Shown: piece after piece, positions 16,899-25,981 of the stretch
How positions within the stretch are numbered: position 1 is the stretch's first letter
Layout of the letters: every line of letters begins with the position of its first letter
Assembly (NCBI GenBank): GCA_930989745.1
Contig: CAKNMY010000001.1
Location: forward strand, 1 to 64,000
Length of the DNA stretch: 64,000 nt
DNA from: an uncultured Lachnospiraceae bacterium
GTDB taxonomy: Bacteria > Bacillota > Clostridia > Lachnospirales > Lachnospiraceae
Direction of reading: 5' to 3'
Notes under the pieces: generated by a model
What the model was told of the DNA's origin: nothing
Databases searched by the model: none
Seen by the model: only the letters and a program-made list of their open reading frames with translations
Made by a program: the position numbers and the translations under genes

Positions 16899-17865
16899 TT
16901 TGTTTTCCCATCTCTTCCAGTTTATTCATATAGGTAATCTTCTGAAGAGCTTCCCCAAACTCCACGTACTCCTCAGAAAACGCTCCTGACAGGCTGCTCA
17001 CCATATCAATCATCTTGATACAAGCCAAAAACGCTCCCGCGCTCACCTGTCCGTCATAGACATTTATTCCGGTATTTACAAGCAGCCAGACCGTCCACAC
17101 TGCCGTCAGAAGACATGAACAGCCATAATATTTTTGTGTATGCAGACTGATCTTCAGCCGTTTGCGAAAAACCTGCTTCATAAGTTCACGGATTTTCCCC
17201 TGAAAAAAGTTTTCGATTTGCAGAATACGGATTTCCATCAATTCATTTTTGCTGAAAAAAAGATTCAAAAAATACTTCAGGCGTCTTTCCTCTGAAATTT
17301 TGTCATTGTCAAGTTCATCGCTGACACTCATAATCCGATAGTCAAAGTAAAAAATTGCCAGAACAAGACATATATTCACCGCAAGTCCCATTCCTGAGAT
17401 CAGGAAAATAAACACAAACACTGTCAACAGCTGACTTAATTTTCCAATCATACCGGAAAAGCAGAAAAATCCCTCCAAAAACTTTTTATATGGCTCATCC
17501 GAGATTTTCTCGATAATATTATAAAGCTGTTCCTGTTCATAACACTGGTATTCCAGCCCGTTCAAGGTTTTCACAATGCCCGTTCCCAGATTTAATGTGA
17601 TCTTTTTTTCCAACTGGAATTTCAACCGCTCTTTTACAAAATTTAAACATGCCATAATTAAAAAGTAACCGCCAAGCAGCCCTACTGCCATCAAGCCTGC
17701 TGCACCGATTTCTTCTGTCCTGAAAAAGGTATCCACCAGCTTTTGCAGAATCCATAGCTGCACAGACGCTGCAATGCAGACAAGTATATCTACTAATAAA
17801 TAACCGATGGCTTCTTTTTTAGCGTATTGAAAAATCATCCGGTTCATATATATTAAGTTTTTCAT
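16891..17865 (-). CDS. ABC exporter membrane subunit (split half)
   Basis: The 324-residue protein is an ABC exporter membrane domain without ATPase. Hydrophobic segments lie at about 20-35, 56-74, 132-160, 236-252 and 258-276. The coupling-helix region includes YQCYEQEQLYNIIEKISDEP, typical of exporters. The C-terminal end EEYVEFGEALQKITYMNKL reaches the usual linker to an ATPase domain, then a TAG stops the frame 8 bp into the ATPase gene. With 16164-16898 it would equal one half-transporter. AAAAGG lies upstream of the ATG at 17865. Confidence 0.78.
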   Translation of the reverse strand: MKNLIYMNRMIFQYAKKEAIGYLLVDILVCIAASVQLWILQKLVDTFFRTEEIGAAGLMAVGLLGGYFLIMACLNFVKERLKFQLEKKITLNLGTGIVKTLNGLEYQCYEQEQLYNIIEKISDEPYKKFLEGFFCFSGMIGKLSQLLTVFVFIFLISGMGLAVNICLVLAIFYFDYRIMSVSDELDNDKISEERRLKYFLNLFFSKNELMEIRILQIENFFQGKIRELMKQVFRKRLKISLHTQKYYGCSCLLTAVWTVWLLVNTGINVYDGQVSAGAFLACIKMIDMVSSLSGAFSEEYVEFGEALQKITYMNKLEEMGKQNA

Positions 17866-18188
17866 TGTACTTCTTACTTACCTTTTCTTTATTCTATGAT
17901 TTTCCGATATTTCTGATTTTTTGCCAATATTTTCTTTTGACTTCCTGCATTATATATCTAGAGTGATACTTTTACATTGTTTTTAAATCTATCAAGAAAT
18001 CTTCAGAAATAATCAGTCAATTCTTTATACCATACCTTGTACTGAAATGCAACAGACATTATTTTGGTGGACGCTGATAAGGAAGTATCAAAAACGAGCT
18101 AATTTAACAACCGACAAACAGGATTGATAAAAATGGGGGTATCAGAAATAGACACCCCCATTATTTCTCTTTATTCATCCATATTATT
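17866..18188. promoter_or_regulatory. Upstream region of the split ABC exporter operon
   Basis: On the minus strand a TATAAT (17949-17954) fits a -10 element with only a weak -35 (ATGTAA) 17 bp upstream. TACATTGTT at 17973-17981 (plus) overlaps that -35 position and resembles a BlaI half-site (TACA then TGT), so control by the nearby BlaI proteins is possible. The rest of this 323-bp gap is AT-rich. Nothing else is seen besides the terminator at 18132-18162. Confidence 0.35.
18132..18162 (-). terminator. Terminator of the rhamnogalacturonan operon
   Basis: AATGGGGGT (18132-18140) pairs with ACCCCCATT (18154-18162), followed on the minus strand by TTTTTATC. It lies 26 bp past the GH43 stop. 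Confidence 0.8.
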
Positions 18189-19088
18189 TTATATGTCTTT
18201 TCCATACGCCTCTGCCAAGCGCTCATACTCTTCATCCGTGATGCTTAAAATGCCTCCGTGCCGTTTCCGCGTGATCCCCATATCATACTCTGTGTCTTCC
18301 AGCACACGGAATCTTCCAGTTCCCAGGTCTTCTGTCAGCATCGGAAGGTAACCTTTCTTCTCAAGAAAACGGTCCGCAATCAGGCACCACGTTCTGCCGT
18401 CCGCAAGAAGATAGCACTCCGGTCCCTCCAGCCCCGGCATGTGTTCGAGCTGTTCTGATGATATCTCCTGGAATTCTCCTGTCAGGGATTCTGACTTTTC
18501 CATCAGGATAAAGCCTCTCTCCTCATCCTTTGAAAATCGGTAATACATTCCTCTGTCATGCACAATCGTGGAATCAATGACATGCCGCGGACGCTCCATA
18601 TAGATAAACGGTTCGGAAAATGTCCTGAAATCTTCTGTATACGCCGCATAGATCTTCAGCTTTCTGTCCGTTCCGTCCATTGTGGACCAGAACATCATAA
18701 AGGCCTGCCGCTCTTCATCAAAAACGGCTTCCGGCGCCCACGCGCAGCCAGCGCCTTCGGGGGCTGCAGTGAATGTGCGAACCTCAGACCAATGCACCAG
18801 ATCGTCTGATTCCCAGATCAGCAGCTCTCTGCTTCCGCTCTCCCGCGCCTTCATCCAGTCCTTTGTCACCGCAATTTTCAGATCTGTGGCGAGAAGATAA
18901 AACTTCCCGGTCACAGGGTGGCGAACCGGAAACGGATCTCGAATCCCACAGGTCCCTGTCTGAGAACAGATTACCGGCTTGCCCTTATTCAGATCCTCCC
19001 AGTGCAGCCCGTCTCTGCTGACAGAAAAGTAAAGCTGTTCTCCTCCGTCAAAATCTCCGATAAAATGTGTGAATAAATAACCAGCCAT
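18189..19088 (-). CDS. Glycoside hydrolase family 43 protein
   Basis: The 299-residue protein has the five-blade propeller pattern of GH43. It shows FSVSRDGLHWEDL, CGIRDPFPVRHPVTGKFYLL (RDP region with a catalytic Asp), CAWAPEAVFDEE, and GLEGPECYLL (EGP with the catalytic Glu near residue 215). Such enzymes release arabinose, xylose or galactose from side chains. There is no signal peptide, so it acts in the cytosol on imported oligosaccharides. GGAGAA lies 5 nt before the start. It is the last gene of the operon, 32 bp after the GH112 gene. Arabinan or galactan side-chain trimming is inferred. Confidence 0.85.
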   Translation of the reverse strand: MAGYLFTHFIGDFDGGEQLYFSVSRDGLHWEDLNKGKPVICSQTGTCGIRDPFPVRHPVTGKFYLLATDLKIAVTKDWMKARESGSRELLIWESDDLVHWSEVRTFTAAPEGAGCAWAPEAVFDEERQAFMMFWSTMDGTDRKLKIYAAYTEDFRTFSEPFIYMERPRHVIDSTIVHDRGMYYRFSKDEERGFILMEKSESLTGEFQEISSEQLEHMPGLEGPECYLLADGRTWCLIADRFLEKKGYLPMLTEDLGTGRFRVLEDTEYDMGITRKRHGGILSITDEEYERLAEAYGKDI

Positions 19089-19120
19089 ATGTATTCTCCT
19101 GAAAAATAAATAATTTCTTC

Positions 19121-21271
19121 TTAGATTTCCCGGATAGCCGTCTCAAATCCTCCCAGTACAACCTCCTGCGTGCCGTACTCCGTCATCACTGATGCATGCT
19201 GCTCCTGACTGCTGTTGTTGATCACGATCAGCGTTCTTCCGTCTGGGTAGTACGCGCACTCGGTCTGCAGATTATCGGTCAGATACTTCGGCTCCCTGAT
19301 CCCGGCCGCATACATCAGCAGGTTTAAGAGCATTCTTGTATTCTCATTTGTAAATGCAAAATGAGAGAGGTAGATGCCTTTTCCTTTTCCGAACTCATGC
19401 ACGGAAGCCAGAATCATTCCATCCTCCGACGCCAGCACATCCGCTGTTCCGTCCGTGAGGCAGATGCCTTCCTGCGGACGGATAGAAGCCCCCTCAGGAA
19501 TCAGCCCCTCACTGTCTTTTGTCTCAAAGCTCCACTTCCCATGGCAGACTTTCGCGCCCGTGTCCTTGTCCACTCCCAGCACCGGAGCCATGCGGAAGTA
19601 ATTGCTGTACCCGTCAACAGCCGACGGCTCGCCGATACCGAGAAAAACACCGCCTTCCTTCACCCAGGCATACAGTGTCTCAAGAAGTGAAGCATCCTTC
19701 CACGCATCCCCGCCGCTCCATGCCGTTCCTGCAGCACCCGCGTTGATCACCACATCCACATCGCTGAGCGCCCCATTTTTTACATCCTCAAAGCTTATAA
19801 ATTTCACATCCACCGGCAGGCCGGAAAGCGCTTCGTTGACATGGATCAGATCATGCATGTACGTCTCATGGAAATGTCCGGACAGAGTCCAGGACCGCAG
19901 GCTTCCCCAGCTGTGCAGAACCGCAGCACGGCACGGAAGCGTATAGACGGATCCTCCGGCGTGCAGTTCCTTAATCCTGCGGAACTCATCCGCCACCTCG
20001 GCGATGTAATCTACAAAATCCGGATAATTTTCTGTCAGATGCAGATATCCGCCCAGGCCAATTCTGTCAACAGGCTGGCGCAGCAAAGCGCGGCGTACGC
20101 TGTTCCAGTATTTCTTTGCGTCCAGCGTCGGATCTCCGTCTCCGCTGAACGTGGGCGCTCCTCCCAGCCCCACCGGAAACAGATACGGGTGCAGGCGCAG
20201 TTCATGTGTTTCCACATCCGCTCCAGCGCACAGACGCGCTTCATAGCCTGAAAATACACACTTAATCAGACCATCAAAACCGAATTCCGGAAACAGGGCG
20301 CTGTACGGCTCCACTCCTACCCAGCTATCGTCGTAAAATACATACGCTTTCTTTCCATAATCATGCACCAGTTTCACGAGCTTTTTGCCGAACTCCACAA
20401 CAAAGCTGTTTGTAAACTCCATATAGTCCCTCTGCTTTTTGCCTGCAGGCATGTGGGTAACATGAAGTTTCCCCTGATGAATGAAATCCTCAGCCGTCAG
20501 TTCATAACCGTATGCTTTCTGAAATTCCTCAAGCGCCTGCGGGCTTACCGTGAAATCATAGGATCCCCAGTCCGTGAACAGATTTCTGTTTCTCTCATCA
20601 GAACCCCAGATCCAGACAAAATTATAGAACATGGAGGTAAACCGCACTACCGTGGTCGCCGGATGAGTCTCGCACCAGTTCTTCAGCCAGCTGTAAAGAT
20701 AGTCCTGCGCCTCCTGGCTTCTGGGGTCCACAGGCATCAGGTGCTCCTTGTCCCAGCTGTTCGTCACATGGTTATACATAGATATTTCTTCCCAGATCCG
20801 GTATGCCAGAAAGCTCACCGTATACTCGTGATAGGGCTTCACCCCGTTCATCCTAATATCGCCGGATTCCTCATCATAATTCCAGAGCGCCCTGTCGACC
20901 TCAGTTTCTTCCGTCCTGTCGTATACCTGCCAGTATTTCATCGATTCCGGACTGTCGTTTACACGGAACTGCTCCTCAAAAAAGCCGTCCATCAAATGGA
21001 TGGAGAGCGTATCCTGCACTGCCACTCTGGGATAAGTCATCAGAAATGTCTGCTGCAGATACTGCGGGTGTTCTTTCGCCCATGCATTATGATCTCTGAT
21101 AATGCAGATAGTGGAATAAATCCCATATCCGGCTTCCAGAATCTCCGGGGACAACTCCGTCCCGTCGCTGTCACGGATTACATCCGCTCCCCATTTTTCC
21201 GCCAGCTCCAGTGTCAGCTTCTCATATCCCGCTTCCCCGGGAAGTGTAAAATCGCCTTTTTGTCTTTTCAT
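19121..21271 (-). CDS. GH112 phosphorylase, likely D-galactosyl-1,4-L-rhamnose phosphorylase
   Basis: The 716-residue protein has the full length and architecture of GH112 inverting phosphorylases: a TIM-barrel start (TYPRVAVQDTLSIHLMDGFF, then MPVDPRSQEAQDYLYSWLKN), SGDGDPTLDAKKYWNSVRRA, a central glutamine-amidotransferase-like fold, and a C-terminal beta domain. Known members split galactosyl-beta-1,3-HexNAc or galactosyl-beta-1,4-rhamnose with phosphate to give galactose 1-phosphate. Neighbours here are GH105, CE12 and a YtcQ-type importer, so galactosyl-rhamnose from rhamnogalacturonan I is the likely substrate. No signal peptide is present, as expected for a phosphorylase. Substrate choice is inference. 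Confidence 0.87.
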   Translation of the reverse strand: MKRQKGDFTLPGEAGYEKLTLELAEKWGADVIRDSDGTELSPEILEAGYGIYSTICIIRDHNAWAKEHPQYLQQTFLMTYPRVAVQDTLSIHLMDGFFEEQFRVNDSPESMKYWQVYDRTEETEVDRALWNYDEESGDIRMNGVKPYHEYTVSFLAYRIWEEISMYNHVTNSWDKEHLMPVDPRSQEAQDYLYSWLKNWCETHPATTVVRFTSMFYNFVWIWGSDERNRNLFTDWGSYDFTVSPQALEEFQKAYGYELTAEDFIHQGKLHVTHMPAGKKQRDYMEFTNSFVVEFGKKLVKLVHDYGKKAYVFYDDSWVGVEPYSALFPEFGFDGLIKCVFSGYEARLCAGADVETHELRLHPYLFPVGLGGAPTFSGDGDPTLDAKKYWNSVRRALLRQPVDRIGLGGYLHLTENYPDFVDYIAEVADEFRRIKELHAGGSVYTLPCRAAVLHSWGSLRSWTLSGHFHETYMHDLIHVNEALSGLPVDVKFISFEDVKNGALSDVDVVINAGAAGTAWSGGDAWKDASLLETLYAWVKEGGVFLGIGEPSAVDGYSNYFRMAPVLGVDKDTGAKVCHGKWSFETKDSEGLIPEGASIRPQEGICLTDGTADVLASEDGMILASVHEFGKGKGIYLSHFAFTNENTRMLLNLLMYAAGIREPKYLTDNLQTECAYYPDGRTLIVINNSSQEQHASVMTEYGTQEVVLGGFETAIREI

Positions 21272-21366
21272 AAAAATAATTAACCTCTCTTTTTCTAAGC
21301 TGCTGTCTCATTTTTTGCTGTTGGGACAAACGGTACTTTGCCCCTGGTTTCATTATTGTTTCTGAA

Positions 21367-23115
21367 TCAAAAGGTCTTCTGACCGAGTGATCTGCATATT
21401 TCCGCTGCGTCCTTTCTCCGTATGCTCCCTTGGGGAGAAAACTCTGTTTCCACACATCCCAGCTCATGTGCCGCAGCGCACAGCTCTGCCGCCCATTCCG
21501 AGGCGCCATCCATGGGCTCCATATGCTCCGGAATAGGTCTTCGGCTCTTGTATCCCAGCATGAGAATGTTCAAAAATTCTTCTCCCGTTACTTCCCGTTC
21601 CGGGTACAGGCAGTTTTCCTTTACCATTTCTGAAGGGATCAGCCCGTTCTGCCAGGCACATTCCACTGCCCCTGCGTACGTCTCATGCCCTATCACGTCC
21701 GTAAACATGTCGTTATATACATTTGTCGGAAAAAAGCGCATGGTCTCCACCGCCATTTCCAGAGCCTCTGCCCGGGTCAGATATTCCTCCGGGCGATCCA
21801 GGTCCCGAAACAGGATCTCTCCTGCATTCTGCGCATGCTCCATCCCTGCGGGAATTTCCACGCTTCTGCCGCTCTTCGGAAGTTCCCAGACTCCCGCATC
21901 CGCCCTCTTTTCCGCAATGCCCAGCCGTTTCAGTTCGTCCGCCACATAGCCCGCAAACAGATATGCCCCAAAGTCATTCGTGTGCGTATAGTCTGATGGA
22001 TAGAAGTAACCCCGGGCACCTTCCCTGCCGTGATCTGTGATAAACGCCATACTCTTCTCATGCAGCCCCACCACGGGAACATCTTGCTCTGCCCCGATGC
22101 CCCTGCATACCGCATGATACTCTCCCAGAAGGTCATTATAAGTGCCGCTGTCTCCCCTCCAGGTGTTTCTCGCCAGCGGAGTCACAAGGATGGGAACCGC
22201 TCCTTTTTGCCGGATCTCAAGGATATACCTCTCCAGATTTTTCCGGTATCCCCCTTCTGCACTAAGATGAAAGAGCTTCTGGTCATTATGCCCGAACTGA
22301 AGCAGACAGAGGTCTCCTCTTCCAATTCTATCCAGCAGGATTCGGTAATGTCCTTCGCTTCGGAAACTCTCGGTTGTAAGTCCCGAATGAGCGTGATTGG
22401 ATACCGCAAAACGTTCCTCCATATAGTAACCCAGCATCTGTCCCCAGCCGCTGTAGCTCTGCTCGGGAAGGTAAGGGTACGATGCCGTCTGGTCCGTGAC
22501 CGTAGAGTCCCCGGCAATATAAATTGTCGGAACCTCTGCCGGCGAGATCAGGATCTCCCGGATCCGCACTTCCTCTGCCACAAGCGATATTTTCACGGAT
22601 CGGTCCGCCATTTTCTCCGCATGGTTTCTCGGAATGATGGGACAGACATGTTCCAGAGCCGTCACACGCTTCGTCTCTCCCGGCTTGAGCATTCCCCTAA
22701 ATGCCAACTGCCTTCTTCCCGAAAAAACCAGCACTTCCTGCGGATGCTCTGCCTCCTGCGGCAGAGAGAGCGTTACTGTGATCCGGTAATTCCCTTCCTC
22801 CGGAACCGCTGCCTTAAATACCAACGGGATCTTCCACTGAGCAGGATACGGCGCACGCACCTCAGCCCGGACGCCATGACTGTCTTCAGAGATTTCCTGC
22901 GCTTCAATATCCTGTAGCCAGCAGGAAGGCTCAAATCCGCTGTTCAGTTCCGGAATATTCAGACGCCCTTCCCGCAGCCCTGCCGCTCTGGTTACAAATC
23001 CATACCCCTCTTCGTCATACACCCTTTGGGCAGAAATCCTGATTCCGCTGCCTTCTGCTGCTCCGAAAATAAATTTCATCTCCTTACAGCGCCCCGTCAT
23101 TTCTGGAGTTTTCAT
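21367..23115 (-). CDS. Rhamnogalacturonan acetylesterase-like SGNH hydrolase with SLH-like C-terminus
   Basis: The start at 23115 has GGAGG 9 nt upstream and overlaps the GH105 end by 32 bp. The 582-residue protein has a beta-sandwich N-terminal part, then a CE12-type SGNH domain. That domain shows IYIAGDSTVTDQTASY with the catalytic Ser near 205, QFGHNDQK near 275, and DYTHTND with the Asp-His pair near 378. It would remove acetyl groups from rhamnogalacturonan oligosaccharides. From about residue 445 two repeats resemble S-layer homology units (LTRAEALEMAVETMRF and YNDMFTDVIGHETYAGAVE, then EVTGEEFLNILMLGY). This is odd, as no signal peptide exists. Confidence 0.82.
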   Translation of the reverse strand: MKTPEMTGRCKEMKFIFGAAEGSGIRISAQRVYDEEGYGFVTRAAGLREGRLNIPELNSGFEPSCWLQDIEAQEISEDSHGVRAEVRAPYPAQWKIPLVFKAAVPEEGNYRITVTLSLPQEAEHPQEVLVFSGRRQLAFRGMLKPGETKRVTALEHVCPIIPRNHAEKMADRSVKISLVAEEVRIREILISPAEVPTIYIAGDSTVTDQTASYPYLPEQSYSGWGQMLGYYMEERFAVSNHAHSGLTTESFRSEGHYRILLDRIGRGDLCLLQFGHNDQKLFHLSAEGGYRKNLERYILEIRQKGAVPILVTPLARNTWRGDSGTYNDLLGEYHAVCRGIGAEQDVPVVGLHEKSMAFITDHGREGARGYFYPSDYTHTNDFGAYLFAGYVADELKRLGIAEKRADAGVWELPKSGRSVEIPAGMEHAQNAGEILFRDLDRPEEYLTRAEALEMAVETMRFFPTNVYNDMFTDVIGHETYAGAVECAWQNGLIPSEMVKENCLYPEREVTGEEFLNILMLGYKSRRPIPEHMEPMDGASEWAAELCAAAHELGCVETEFSPQGSIRRKDAAEICRSLGQKTF

Positions 23116-24148
23116 AATCTAATACCTCCGCGAAGAATGTCAGCGCCAGGCCCTGTCCCCAGCCCTGGATCCAGTCTTTGGATATATTCCGATACCCCTC
23201 ACGGTCTTTCATGACTGCAGTTCCTCCCGAAACATTCAGCACCCGTCCATCCGGCCCGATATTCTGAATGATTCCCGGTATGGATTTATTGATGTATTTA
23301 AAGTGCAGCGGATTTCCCTTGGAAGCCATAGCAGCCGCGATACCGCAGGATGCGGAAACCTCCTCATACGATCCTTCATCGTCCAGAATCGTACGCCACA
23401 GCCCGTTCTCTGTCTGCAGCAGCTTAATGGCCGCAAGCTGCTCATTCAGGGATCCCGCCACATCCATATATTTGGGATACAGATAGCACTCCGGCAGGAC
23501 TTTTCCCACCTGCGACATTGTGTACGCCGCCCAGGCATTGGCTCTTCCCCAGTAGAAACCGGACATGTGGCTCTTTTCGATATTATTATAGCCGTGGTAC
23601 CAAAGTCCGCTGTCCGGATCCTGCAGATATTTGATATGCCAATAATACTGGTTCAGCGCGTCCGCAATCATGTCCTCATCTTTCAGCTTTACACCGACCC
23701 GGAGCAGGAAGAATGCCGCCATAAACAGCGTGTCCGCCCATGCCTGCTCCGGAAAATCATTATTGGCGGATACCGTATGCTGCAGGACACTGTCACCAAA
23801 ACGCAGCGCATGGTTCCTGAGATAATCCACCTTGCTCATCACAACCTCCCAGTACCGCTCATCCCCTGTGGCTTCGTACAGTGTGATCAGACAGTGTCCC
23901 ATCGCGCAGGTGTTGACGGTCCACACAGGAAGCCCCAGTTCCAGATATTCGTCGATCCTGTCCTTCATCAGCTTCAGATATTTTTCATTCCCGGTAACTT
24001 CGTATGCTTTGCTGATGCCGTAATACGCTACACCGCACGGCCAGTCCCATGGCATATCCATACGCATAGTACGTTCCACAATTTTATCCATCAATTTCTC
24101 AATCTCTTCTCTGTTATAAATTAATCCCGCCATCTTATTTGATACCAT
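23084..24148 (-). CDS. Unsaturated rhamnogalacturonyl hydrolase, GH105 (YteR-like)
   Basis: The 354-residue protein has the (alpha/alpha)6 barrel signatures of YteR: MPWDWPCGVAYYGISKAYE, NDFPEQAWADTLFMAAFF with the catalytic Asp near residue 138, HGYNNIEKSHMSGFYWGRAN, and DWIQGWGQGLALTF near the end. It hydrolyses the unsaturated galacturonyl residue left on rhamnogalacturonan fragments by a lyase. It acts in the cytosol (no signal peptide). The start at 24148 has AAAGG just upstream. It comes after the binding-protein gene, across a hairpin. Family and role are strong. Confidence 0.93.
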   Translation of the reverse strand: MVSNKMAGLIYNREEIEKLMDKIVERTMRMDMPWDWPCGVAYYGISKAYEVTGNEKYLKLMKDRIDEYLELGLPVWTVNTCAMGHCLITLYEATGDERYWEVVMSKVDYLRNHALRFGDSVLQHTVSANNDFPEQAWADTLFMAAFFLLRVGVKLKDEDMIADALNQYYWHIKYLQDPDSGLWYHGYNNIEKSHMSGFYWGRANAWAAYTMSQVGKVLPECYLYPKYMDVAGSLNEQLAAIKLLQTENGLWRTILDDEGSYEEVSASCGIAAAMASKGNPLHFKYINKSIPGIIQNIGPDGRVLNVSGGTAVMKDREGYRNISKDWIQGWGQGLALTFFAEVLDYENSRNDGAL

Positions 24149-24191
24149 CCTTTCCTTTTAGGCTGCAGTTTTCCTGCGTATCTAAGTGCCA

Positions 24192-24221
24192 AAAGGCTGC
24201 TGCATATACGCAGCAGCCTTT
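24192..24221 (-). terminator. Hairpin between the binding-protein gene and GH105
   Basis: AAAGGCTGCTGC pairs perfectly with GCAGCAGCCTTT around a 6-nt loop, followed on the minus strand by TTTT. It lies just past the binding-lipoprotein stop. Such intercistronic hairpins in importer operons usually give partial termination or mRNA protection and keep the binding protein in excess. Confidence 0.65.
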
Positions 24222-24237
24222 CAGCAGTTACATGACA

Positions 24238-25911
24238 TTAATTTCCGGAAATATACTGTCCGTCTGCGTACAGTTCAGCCTTCTCATCCAGGATTTCCTG
24301 ATAGCCGCCGTCCAGATATTCCTGGCAGTACTCTTCATACATCGCCTCGAACTCATCCGGTGCGCAGGTGATGCAGTCTACATAGAATTCTTTCCACATT
24401 GCCGCAAGGTCAGTCGCATACTCGCTGGAGGACTCTACTGTTGCAGTGAATACGGGTGTTACGATACCGTCTGCCTCGGTCTCTTTATTATAATTATAAG
24501 ATTCCTCAACCAGATACTCATAGCCTTCCGGAGCCAGGGTTCTTAAGTTTGCCTGATAATTGAGCTCTTCACTTCCGTAATCAACGCCCATCTCCTGTAC
24601 CAGACAGTAGTAGTCCTTGTTGCTGTTCTGAGATAACGCCTCTTCTCCTGTGTATCCGGTTACCGGAACTGCAACGCCGTTCTCATCCAGATTATATGTC
24701 TTACCTTCCTCGCCGTACTGCATCTTCATCAGGTTCTCCGGCTGGATCAGCCAGTTCAGATACATATATACCGCCGCTCTCTCCTCATCGGAAGTCTTGC
24801 TGTTGATTCCCATGATCATGCCGTAAGGTGGATATTCATAGTACGGTCCTTTGCCTGTTGCTGTCACAGTTGTCGGCAATACAGAAAGCTTGGCGTCCGG
24901 ATTATTTGCCAACAGCGCTGAGATCACGTCTGTATTCGCAGAAATATAGAAGCTGTACGTTCCAACATTTCCTGCTACAAAGTCTGCCTTCCAGTCTGTG
25001 TCTGATGTGGAGTTCAGATAGAATTCCGGATCCAGGATACCGTCATTATATTCCTGGTTTCTTCTCTGAAGATATTCCTTCGTAGGTTCCCAGGTAAACG
25101 GAGCTACGTTCAGGTCGAGATACTGTGCCAGTTCTTCCTCATTGGAAAGCTGGTCATCTGTCAGATAGCCATAGAAATAGGTGAAACTGCTATCAATCAG
25201 CTGATCCCCGATTGTGCCAAGCCCCGCGTCCTTCCATGCCTTCGCGACTTCCTCAAGCTCATCCAGCGTCGTGGGCATTTCCATGTTTACCTGATCCAGC
25301 CAGTCCTGACGAATCAGCGTCACATAATTGTAATAAATTGCATTTCTTCCCGCAAAAAGGAATGCGTTCTCGCCGTCCAGTGTTCCATATGTATTGATTG
25401 CGTCTTTTGTCGCCTCATAGAAGTCCGGCGCATAGTATGCCAGCTCATCATAATCCAGGTTCTGCATTGCCCCTTCATTATAATAGTTCACTGCCTGAGG
25501 CATATCGTAATGCATAATAATATCCGGCGCGGTTCCCGCTGCGATCATCTGCATGTAATCCTGAACCTCTGTCGTTCTTCCGATCGCAACATATTCCACG
25601 TTGACATTATACTTATCTCCAAATTCCGACTGTACCCATTTTGTATAGTAGTTATCTGTTACATCCCATCCCTCAAACGCACGGTCATACACAGGAATCT
25701 GAATCGTCACCGTCTCGTCAAAGCCGCCCGAGTAATCGGTATAGCCTCCGCCCGAGCTCTCAGCATCGCCGCTGTCCTCATTGTCTGTGGCATTCGCCGT
25801 ATCCCCGGATGTATCCTCTGTGTTATCGGAACCGCATCCCGCGAACATTCCTACTGCCATTGCGCCTGCAAGCAGCAGCGCCAGCTTCTTTGATAAGCTC
25901 TTTTTCATCAT
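24238..25911 (-). CDS. Extracellular solute-binding lipoprotein, YtcQ/LplA type
   Basis: ATG 25911 is used because AAAGGAGG precedes it by 7 nt. The 557-residue product has a signal with lipobox FAGC (about residue 27) and then a low-complexity acidic linker (SDNTEDTSGDTANATDNEDS). The large family-1 solute-binding domain follows. Length above 500 residues is usual for the LplA/YtcQ class that binds complex oligosaccharides. The two permease genes lie directly upstream, but no ATPase gene is present; such importers commonly share an MsmX-like ATPase encoded elsewhere. Substrate is inferred as rhamnogalacturonan oligosaccharide. Confidence 0.9.
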   Translation of the reverse strand: MMKKSLSKKLALLLAGAMAVGMFAGCGSDNTEDTSGDTANATDNEDSGDAESSGGGYTDYSGGFDETVTIQIPVYDRAFEGWDVTDNYYTKWVQSEFGDKYNVNVEYVAIGRTTEVQDYMQMIAAGTAPDIIMHYDMPQAVNYYNEGAMQNLDYDELAYYAPDFYEATKDAINTYGTLDGENAFLFAGRNAIYYNYVTLIRQDWLDQVNMEMPTTLDELEEVAKAWKDAGLGTIGDQLIDSSFTYFYGYLTDDQLSNEEELAQYLDLNVAPFTWEPTKEYLQRRNQEYNDGILDPEFYLNSTSDTDWKADFVAGNVGTYSFYISANTDVISALLANNPDAKLSVLPTTVTATGKGPYYEYPPYGMIMGINSKTSDEERAAVYMYLNWLIQPENLMKMQYGEEGKTYNLDENGVAVPVTGYTGEEALSQNSNKDYYCLVQEMGVDYGSEELNYQANLRTLAPEGYEYLVEESYNYNKETEADGIVTPVFTATVESSSEYATDLAAMWKEFYVDCITCAPDEFEAMYEEYCQEYLDGGYQEILDEKAELYADGQYISGN

Positions 25912-25981
25912 AGAAAAACCTCCTTCTTTTCTTTGATCTATAGTCATTGGCCTTCCCAGACCAATCACTCACATTTTTACA

